Notes under the pieces: model-generated | Databases searched by the model: none | Told to the model about the DNA's origin: nothing | The model's input: the letters and a program-made list of their open reading frames with translations, nothing else | Source of the DNA: Hawksworthiomyces lignivorus | Taxonomy: Eukaryota; Ascomycota; Sordariomycetes; Ophiostomatales; Ophiostomataceae | Assembly (NCBI GenBank): GCA_002917075.1 | Contig: NTMA01000153.1 | Span: forward strand, 1 to 51,120 | Length of the DNA: 51,120 nt | Direction: 5' to 3' | Translations under genes and position numbers: made by a program | In this document: piece by piece, positions 43,546-51,120 of the stretch | Layout of the letters: each line of letters begins with the position of its first letter | Position numbering within the stretch: the first letter of the stretch is position 1

Positions 43546-44529
43546 GGCAAGTTTCGGCGATGATAATTGGATCAAGCCCTATCGCCAAAGGGCATTGTCC
43601 AGGAAGGGAAAGAAGAGGGAAGTTAGAAGGAGCAGAGGGAAAGGACGTACAGAGCCCCTAAACAGCTCAATTGGATGTCCGAGACGTTCCTCTTCTCCGC
43701 CTCTTTGTGAGTCAGAGCGAGAGAGGAGGATAGAAGGGGTGGGGGAGGAGTGCCAGGTGAAGAAATTACATAGTACTACGGGCATGCTGCCCCCAGACCC
43801 AGGAGCCAAAAAAATTAAGAGGCGCACCCCAACTCTTTCGCCGAACTCGCACTATGCAAGGAGAAAAAAATTTACGGGGTCTGATAGCGGTTGTGGCCAA
43901 TAAACCCCACCCTAACTCCAAGTGTGAGTACACGTTCACCGATTGGCACAGTACGATCTAGACGGCCTGTGGCGGTTATCCACGGTGTGGAAGGACTGCC
44001 CTGTAGGCTTTGTTTTGGGGGAGGGGGAACTAGCAAAGCTCCTCTTTAGCAGTCTCGGAACCGGGATAAAATTTTCACGGGGCATCTCTGTTGGGCGGTA
44101 GACTTATTCCTTCAGGCTCATGGAGAATTCTCCGCAACAGAAACTCATGTTTGGGCTGGAATTTCATTGGCCAGCAACTATCCTGCAGCCTCACAGTAAA
44201 TAAAATAATAAATTAAATTAAAAAAAAAAAAGAAAAAAGAAAAAGGAAAAGAAAACGAAGGTTGCGTCTCACAGCCACACGACCTGTAACCTCCAAAATA
44301 CCTAAACCATACAGGCACAACTCACAGAGCCGAAGCTCTGTACATCCCACACTCTCGCATATTGGCACCCGCTTGTGGTCGCTTGGCGCACCTTCTTTTT
44401 TTCATTTTTATTACTTATTTTCTGTCCTTTTGCTTCTCACAGACTTTCTGAGATTACTGATCTGATTTATTAGAACTCTTTGGAGCTTGATCGTCTCGAC
44501 TGGTGCGATCTAGCTACAGTGTGCAAGCT
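43546..44529. other. divergent promoter region, ILV6 / KH gene
   Basis: 984 bp with A-rich tracts at 44220-44255 and the TGAGTCA box. No gene seen. Confidence 0.6.
43708..43714. promoter_or_regulatory. TGAGTCA box upstream of ILV6
   Basis: A perfect 7-bp Gcn4/CPC1 consensus, 163-169 bp upstream of the ILV6 start codon in the divergent region shared with the KH-domain gene. Confidence 0.55.
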
Positions 44530-46929
44530 ATGGATTCCGGAGAACATCGAAGCGTGAAGCGGTCCCGGTTTGACCAGACCGAGCCGGAGCCCAAGAGGTC
44601 ATCCCGATTCGACCGGCGCTCTCGCTCCCCTCCTTCGAGAAAGCCCGAGCCAACCCGCGAGCGGAGTCCTCTGTCCCGGGAGCGAGAGTCTTCTGCCGAA
44701 AAGGAGGCACACCGGCCTGATCCTGCTGCGGCTGCTGGTATGTTGTTTGTGTACACTTTTGGTTTGCTTGTTTGCTTGTTTGCTTGTTTGTTTGGGCTCT
44801 CTGTTAACGATGCAAAAAAAGCTGCTGTTGCGGCCAGAATTAGCGAACAGCTCCAGACTCGTAAGACCAGCCGAGACATCGACGATGGTTCCGCGCAGCA
44901 GCCCACCCCTACCAGCGCAAAGGCAACGGCCTCGGTATCCGCCGCCAACATCAACGGTGAGATCTACATTTCCGACGGCGATTACATCAAGGACATTGAG
45001 GTCAACGACCTGCGGAACCGCTACATTGTCACGAAAGCCTCGACACAGAAAATGGTAATTACTTTTGTTTAGCTTTTTGGTTCAACTGACCCGTCTTCCT
45101 AAGCTGTGCCTTTCCAGGGCGCCACTGGTCTTGTAGTGGCTGTTGCTGTTCCTCATTCGCTTTAGCCCAGTCTATTTATTTATTTTCATGTTTTGGGACC
45201 GTCTCGCTTACTGGAAGCTTGATAGTCCGCACGCATCCTCTTTGGCATCTGCTGACCTCCGCTCGTTTTTTTGATTATAGATTAAGGATGAGACTGGCGC
45301 TGGTACGCTCTACTTTCCGTTTGATTTAACCCCGCTATTATAGGATAACAGGGTTGACGCTGTGCACTTCGTGCTACTTTGTATACAGATGTCACAACTC
45401 GTGGAAGCTACCTGCCGGACAAGAGCATGGCCTCCGCTTCGGTAAGATGCCCTCTGGCCTCAAAGTATGTGCCAGGAGACGTTGAGTACTGACTTCGGGT
45501 CCAGAACCCGCCGCTTTACCTCCACGTTACCAGCACCACTAAGGAAGGTCTGGAGAAGGCGATCGCGAAGATTAACGAGCTCATCCAGCAAGAGCTGCCG
45601 CCGCTGGTAGACGAGAGACGGTTTCGACGCCGAGATCGGGAGGAGGAGCAGCAGCAGCGGCCGCCTGTTGAACGGGACGAATATGGTCGGGTATGGAATC
45701 AATTGCCCCTGGCTCTTCTGCGACAAGAGACAAGTGTGCCCTTGTTACCTGACTAACGATTTTTTTTTTTTTCCTTTTCATTTGCAGAGAAAATGGCCCG
45801 ACAAGCAGATTCCTGTCAACCTTGAACCCATTCCTGGCTTCAATCTCCGGGCACAGGTCGTTGGCCACGGCGGTGCTTATGTCAAGCATATCCAGCAGGA
45901 AACTGGCTGCCGTGTGCAGATCAAGGGCCGCGGTTCCGGCTTCATTGAGTCTTCTACCGGCCGAGAAAGTGACGAGCCCATGTACCTGCACGTAACGTGA
46001 GTCCCTCTAGAAAAAGCAGTCTATTCTTCTGGTCAACGTTACTTGCGCCCAAGTAATTTTTTTTTTTTTTTTTTTGCTGACAGGCGGCATCAGCGGTCCT
46101 GACCCGAACATGGTCGATAAAGCCAAGGAGCTCTGTGAGGATCTGCTTGAAAATGTGAAGGAACAGTACGAGTCCTTCAAGAGCCGGCCTCAGCGCCCGT
46201 ATGGTGGCCAGGGCTATGGTGATCGGCACGGAAATGGTGGACAATACAACCACCAGGGCTATGGCGGCGGCCGTGGCGGATACAATGGCCATGGTGGCCA
46301 TGGTGGGTATAATGGACAAGGCGGCCACGGTGGTTATGGCCACGGTGGCTACAACTCGCCGAATCCTGGTGCCGGTAACTCGGCTGCGTCGCCGTCTGGG
46401 CCCGCAGCCAATAGCCCGAGCCATACCGGCACACCCGGCACGCCTGCTACGACTGCGGCTTCTGGAACACCCGGAGCCACGAGTGCTTCTGACTATACTG
46501 CTCAATATGCGCAGTACTATGGAACGAGTGATCCCTATGCGCCTTATGGCGGCTATGCAGCGTGAGTGTCTAGCGTTTGCGTTTTGGGTACCCGCCAGGG
46601 CTGTTTCTAACCTGAACGCGCAGATATGTTCAATACTATCAGCAGTACTATGCGGCTGCACAGCAGCAACAGCAAAATACGCCACCACCACCAGGCGTCT
46701 CCGCTACATCGCCTCCTCCTCCACCGCCAAGCGAAGCTCCGCCGCCACCGCCTCCGGGCTCGGCTCCTCCGCCCCCGTCTGGCTCTCCTCCCCCTCCGCC
46801 ACCTCCAGGCGGACCTCCGGGGGCATCTGGATACAATGCAGTGCGTTAATCTTCGGCTTGAAAGTTGAATGCGTTGTGGTCTTCCTAACATTGTGCCGGT
46901 GCTAGGTTCCTCCACCGCCAGGACTCTGA
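44530..46929 (+). CDS. two-KH-domain RNA-binding protein (KHDC4/BLOM7-like)
   Basis: Nine exons, 44530-44737, 44822-45054, 45281-45302, 45389-45441, 45505-45690, 45788-45996, 46094-46561, 46624-46840 and 46906-46929, give 539 residues. The N-terminus is rich in RS/SR and SRFD elements, as in splicing factors. The first KH-like domain (about 120-200) contains NDLRNRYIVTKASTQKMIKD and ends EKAIAKINELIQQ. The second (about 235-330) is of the branchpoint-binding/KHDC4 type: IPGFNLRAQVVGHGGAYVKH, GCRVQIKGRGSGF and DEPMYLHVTGPD. The tail is Gly/His/Tyr-rich, then Pro-rich, ending NAVPPPPGL. Human KHDC4 (BLOM7) affects pre-mRNA splicing. At exon 7 a nearer AG would give an immediate stop, so CATCAG at 46088-46093 is the acceptor. 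Confidence 0.88.
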
Positions 46930-47480
46930 TCCAGAGGCGACGTAGTTGCTTTGTTATCGTAGCACTTTACGCCTGCCGTGCTACGGTGGTGCTGCAGAAG
47001 TGCAGCTCTTTTCCTTTTACTTATTCTCTTTGGCGCCCAATAGCACTGTAGGACCCGGTGGGAAAATTGAAAAGGCGGTGTGTTTTTAATCTCAGTTTTG
47101 ATCTTTTTATATTGATCTCTGGATGGATATGTGGAAGAATCTCAACCATCTAGTTGTAAGCTGCTCGAGTCAATTCCAAGCAATCTCTCTGTTCTGCACA
47201 CTGCTGAAGTGAACATGCGTAATCTCTATATCAAAGCTGGGAGGATAGCGTAGTGTCGCTGGAGAGGCGCCCTAAATTTAGGCCCAAACTTTTTGTACTT
47301 GGGCTGTCCGCTTAAGTGCATGGCGTACTCCGTATTATTATGCACAATTAATGCGGGGAGCTTCAAGCTCTCACCTGCCACCAGCGCACAGAAGACAAGC
47401 CTCCAACCACAAAGCTGCAAACAAAAGAAACGGTATCGCACAAAGATGCCCCTGGCAGGTGTAGCGCTGCCCCTGCCACG
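46930..47480. other. intergenic between two plus-strand genes
   Basis: 551 bp holding the KH gene 3' region and the TRAPPC13 promoter, with TACTCCGTA at 47326-47334. No gene seen. Confidence 0.6.
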
Positions 47481-48751
47481 ATGAGCCACCAGAGATACCC
47501 GTCACAAGACGTCTTGAAGGAGCCGCACCCGATTTCGCTGAAGGTGCTGAGGTACGTTTCGCCGGCCGCCCTCGCCGGCCCTGCAAAGGCTCAGAGCTTG
47601 TTCCGCGGCTGCGCGCTGACGCGTGTTGTTTCGACACCTCCTGCAGGCTCTCTCGCCCCTCCCTTGTGTCCCAGTACCCGGTCGCGGCGCCGCTGTCGTC
47701 GGCCCAGCCGCCGCCGCCGGTGCCCGCATCGCTGGCCTACAGCAGCGGCGGCGGCGGCGGCGCTGGCAGCGACGGCAATGGCGGCACGACCAACACCGAC
47801 CCGTTCCTGCTGAGCCCGATCCTGAACCTGCCGCCGTCGTTCGGCTCGGCGTACGTGGGCGAGACGTTTGCGTGCACGCTGTGCGCGAACCACGACGGGC
47901 CGCCCGCGCCAGCGGCGGAGGCGGCCGATGGCAGCGCCCCAGGGCCGGCGGTGCACAAATCGGTGCGCGACGTGCGCATCGAGGCGGAGATGAAGACGCC
48001 GTCGGCGACGGCCGCGGTCAAGCTGGCGCTGACGCCGGAGCACGTGGCTGCAGCAGGCGGCGGCGGCACGGGCGGCGGCGTCGACCTCGCCGTCGGCGAG
48101 ACGCTGCAAAAGGTGGTGCACTTTGACCTGAAAGAGGAGGGCAACCACGTGCTGGCAGTGACGGTCAGCTACTACGAGGCCACCGAGACCAGCGGCCGCA
48201 CGCGCACGTTCCGCAAGCTGTACCAGTTCATCTGCAAGGCGTCGCTGATCGTGCGCACCAAGGCGGGGCCTTTTCCGACGGCGGCCGGCACTAATGGTGA
48301 CGACGACGACGACGACGACGACGACAATGGCAGCGACGACAGCACGCCCCGCCCTCCGCGCTACAGGCGCTGGGTGCTCGAGGCGCAGCTGGAGAACTGC
48401 GGCGAAGACGTGATCCAGCTGGAGCGAGTCGTGCTCGACCTGGAGCCGGCGCTGGCCTACGAGGACTGCAACAGCTGGGACGAGGACGCCGCCGCGTACA
48501 GCGGCAGCATGGTGGGCGCGGGCGATGCCGGCCCTGTTGCAAAGCTGCGGAGCGGCGGCAGCCGCCGGCCGGTCCTGCACCCGGGCGAGGTGGAGCAAGT
48601 CAACTTCCTGATCGAGGAAACGGGGCCCGGGCTGCAGGAGCAGGCCAACGGGCGGCTCATCTTTGGCGTCCTGGGCATCGGGTGGCGCGGCGAGATGGGC
48701 AACAGGGGTTTCCTGTCTACGGGCAAGCTGGGCACGCGGACAATCCGCTGA
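47481..48751 (+). CDS. TRAPP complex subunit 13 (DUF974/TRAPPC13)
   Basis: Two exons, 47481-47551 and 47647-48751, give 391 residues. The intron is GTACGT...CTCCTGCAG, with the join KVLR-LSRPSLV. Family blocks include HPISLKVLRLSRPSLV, LPPSFGSAYVGETFACTLCA, DVRIEAEMKTP, HFDLKEEGNHVLAVTVSY, FRKLYQFICKASLIVRTK and VLEAQLENCGEDVIQLERV, ending in a beta-rich TGKLGTRTIR. It is a peripheral subunit of the TRAPP tether and Rab GEF in secretion and autophagy. Low-complexity inserts are a Gly run, an Ala/Gly stretch and a nine-Asp run, GDDDDDDDDDNG. Confidence 0.9.
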
Positions 48752-51120
48752 ACGCCCTGCGAAGGAGTGTGCGCAGCAGCTGCATACTAACAAGCGTAGA
48801 TGCCAACAGAATGGCCAGAGCTCCCCTGTGCTTGATGTACGAATAAGGGGGCACGCGCGCGCAGCATGCTCAACAGTAAAGCCACGAATGGACACATTGT
48901 GTTTTGATGCAACTTGTTTGGATTTTTTTTACTGGGCAACGAATGGATCTTAGACTATAGAAACGAAAAGAAACGTCTGCAGCAGCTGTCGTCTGCTTGA
49001 AGAATGCAACGCTGTTGGTCCTGTGTGACTTGGTACAACCCTTTTTTATCGTCGGGTCTATGCTCGGGAGAAAAATTTTCGTCTGAAGTGAGGATAGTAT
49101 TTTTCAACGTTCGTCGGGCACTTATGTTGGGATGTTGGGAGACGATATATAGAGCTATCTCCCTGCTTCCTGCTACGAGAAACAGACGACCTCAATATAG
49201 CATTAGGCACGACGCACATGTATGTAGCGTGGTGTATAATATATCACCATACGCATGTTAATAGTGCTTACAAGAAAGAAGGGGACCTTTTTTTTTGGTG
49301 TGAATATGCAAGGGTCTGCCGTGAAGATCTAGTTATCATTGGGTGCGCGACACGTCAGAGGTGGAGGGCATGGGCTAGAACTAGGGAGGTCGGGAGGGAA
49401 AGCTGCATTAGTCGCAGTTCGTAGTGTGGAAATTTGTGGCCTGGTCACTGAAAGGGTTGCGCAGGGGAAAGGGTATGGCCCCAGACAGGGACCTGCAGGA
49501 GTGCCACAGATGCGAAACAAGGTTTTCTGTTGGCAGAGACGGGACGAAGAGAAGAGGAGATGACAGTATGTACATATGTAAGACGATGCATTGAACTATC
49601 GCGGGAGGAAAGCAAAAAAGATGAGGCGAGAGATGCAAGGACAAGGCAAGCAGTGCACAGCACGTCTCACGTACGATGCCACTTCCATTTCTTCCAGTCG
49701 GTCCCAATGAGGACCGCTGATGTCAGGACGTGAGATGTACATATGTACATTGAGTGGAGAGTTCGATACGAAGAAAAGAAACGCAAGAGACCACCGTGAG
49801 TGGAAACAGTTCATTCAGGATGCGCAAGCCGCTCTCCGTACGAGCAAATTTTTGCAAGAGAGGCGTACGTCTTACGTAGGCCTACGTGCGCGTACCCGCT
49901 ATAGCAAGAACAAGCGTTCTTAGCTTAGGAATCGACATTCGGACATTCGACTCCCGGCAGAGCTTGGCAGCAGAATGGGCAGAGCAGAGTGTCAAAGGTA
50001 CATGTAGCTCGTGATGGTTCGACCAGCAAAGATTTCGGCTAGCAAGGCTGGCATTCTCAGCTGCAAGGAGCAAAGTACGGAGCAGATTCAGTACAATTCC
50101 AGAGCACCGAGGCGTACTCGCATGTACACGTGCGTTCTTGATAAAGCCTATGCATGCTCTCTTAAGCGAGAGGAGTCGCTTTCTAAAGATAGGTACCTGA
50201 GTCAAGAGTTACAGAGCCCATTTCGCCCAGCTTGTCGATGGGGCGGGGAGGCGATGCGAAACAGCAAAAAGGAACAGAAAAATTGCAAGAAAAACGCCTC
50301 CTGAAGGAGGGAAGGGATAGCCGGATTCTGCAGGTCGTCGAGATGGGAAGGTGCAAGAAGACGCGAGACCGACGAGAGCGTGGGATGTGGTTTGTTTGTT
50401 CGTTTCTGCTTATCAGTTGGTTGGGCTATGGTGGCCGTTGTCGTTGGGCTCGCTTGGGCAAGGAGAAAAGGAGGGAAAAGCCCTACGAATCTGATTGCAT
50501 ATCCATAGGTACGGAGTATTATACGACGTACTACAAGTAATGTGCATAGTGAGTAATTGCTCAGTAGTTATAACTACGGAGTACGGAGTAGAGTGCTGCT
50601 GCTTGCAGGAAAGCTTGCAGAAAACGATGTAAGGACAGTGCGAAATATAATAGCCGACGAAACAAGACTGTTCTTCGTTCCCTCTCTAGCTTTGCCGGGA
50701 CGAACTTGATACTCCCATAATCTGTATGTACTCTCCGTACAGTGTATTTTCTTCACGCGCGGTGCTCTTCTAAGTGAGCCACAGAGGAGACGAGCCCCTA
50801 TGCGCAGGCTTAAGGCTTAGTTATACAGAATACCTATGCGTAAGCTTACAGTATTAGTGCTCTTCCACCACGGTTGTGATTTTAGCTTCTCGCTGCGTCT
50901 CGCTTCATTTATTCTGGACAGGGAACCCTCGTCTTCTTTCCGCTTAATCCCAAATTGCTGTTCCTGGAAAAAGACTGGAAAATAAATCGTAGGAGAGAAC
51001 TTTATATTGTGTCCAGGGTGTGAACCAGGTACAAGAAACGACGGATGGGGAGACATGGGTCTGGACGTCCATGCAGATGTCCCAACTTTTCGTGTTTTTT
51101 TTTTTTTTTTTTTTTTTCCC
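48752..51120. other. right-edge intergenic region (2.4 kb)
   Basis: No convincing coding frame on either strand. It contains two TGTACATATGTA palindromes (49569 and 49736), several TACGGAGTA motifs (50510, 50575, 50582), one TGAGTCA at 50198 and a T23 run at 51095-51117 next to the window edge. Confidence 0.6.

Noticed and set aside
46084..46093. Nearer acceptor (GACAG at 46079-46083) for KH gene exon 7
   Set aside because: It gives a stop codon after a few residues; the CATCAG acceptor restores the expected HVTGPDPN sequence.
47591..48895. 434-codon minus-strand Arg/His-rich frame
   Set aside because: Antisense shadow of the TRAPPC13 exon; no domain order.
1..51120. tRNA, rRNA, CRISPR or transposon
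   Set aside because: Scanning for tRNA B-box-like GGTTCGA sequences found only coding matches. No terminal repeats, transposase or regular spacer arrays were seen.

Overview
The window is nuclear DNA of a filamentous ascomycete (Pezizomycotina). The evidence is short 5' splice sites of the GTANGT type, CTAAC branch points, introns mostly of 60-150 nt, and fungal-specific families (a Fungal_trans_2-type regulator, a DUF3712-like vacuolar protein, a fungal TMEM135-like protein). A Sordariomycete, perhaps Hypocreales, is my best guess, but the sequence alone does not prove it. Exons are GC-rich with many in-frame triplet expansions. Intergenic DNA is rich in homopolymers and CT/GA tracts. I see no transposon, CRISPR array, rRNA or tRNA.

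I rebuilt 20 protein genes, giving exon coordinates for each. Left part (0.6-17.3 kb): a conserved Ala/Gln-rich nuclear-type protein (-), DNA polymerase iota (+), a bHLH factor (-), a TMEM135-like integral membrane protein (+) and the GET-complex subunit Get2 (-). Two unusually long divergent intergenic regions (3.1 and 3.7 kb) lie here. Middle (18.3-25 kb): a looser block of two short-chain dehydrogenases, a regulator with a fungal transcription-factor middle region but no zinc cluster, and a secreted CE1-type esterase. This is the only stretch that looks accessory.

Right part (26-48.8 kb), dense housekeeping genes: SEC31 (COPII coat), an RRM-only relative of cyclophilin E, an MLRQ/NDUFA4-like mitochondrial protein divergent from COX12 (both plausibly complex IV), Sde2 (ubiquitin-fold splicing and genome-stability factor), ribosomal protein eS10, a large DUF3712/Tag1-like vacuolar membrane protein, ornithine carbamoyltransferase, the acetolactate synthase regulatory subunit, a two-KH RNA-binding protein and TRAPPC13. 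The two amino-acid biosynthesis genes carry TGAGTCA boxes of the Gcn4/CPC1 type.

The genes alternate strand almost perfectly (17 of 19 neighbouring pairs). Convergent gaps are short (65-581 bp) and divergent gaps are longer (506-3665 bp). Other points for a second look are a probable 3-nt exon in COX12, a 16-nt exon in the MLRQ-like gene, a GC-AG intron in SEC31, a Cys2His2-type finger at the end of Pol iota, and paired dileucine signals in the DUF3712 protein. I did not find convincing evidence for an entirely new multi-gene system.
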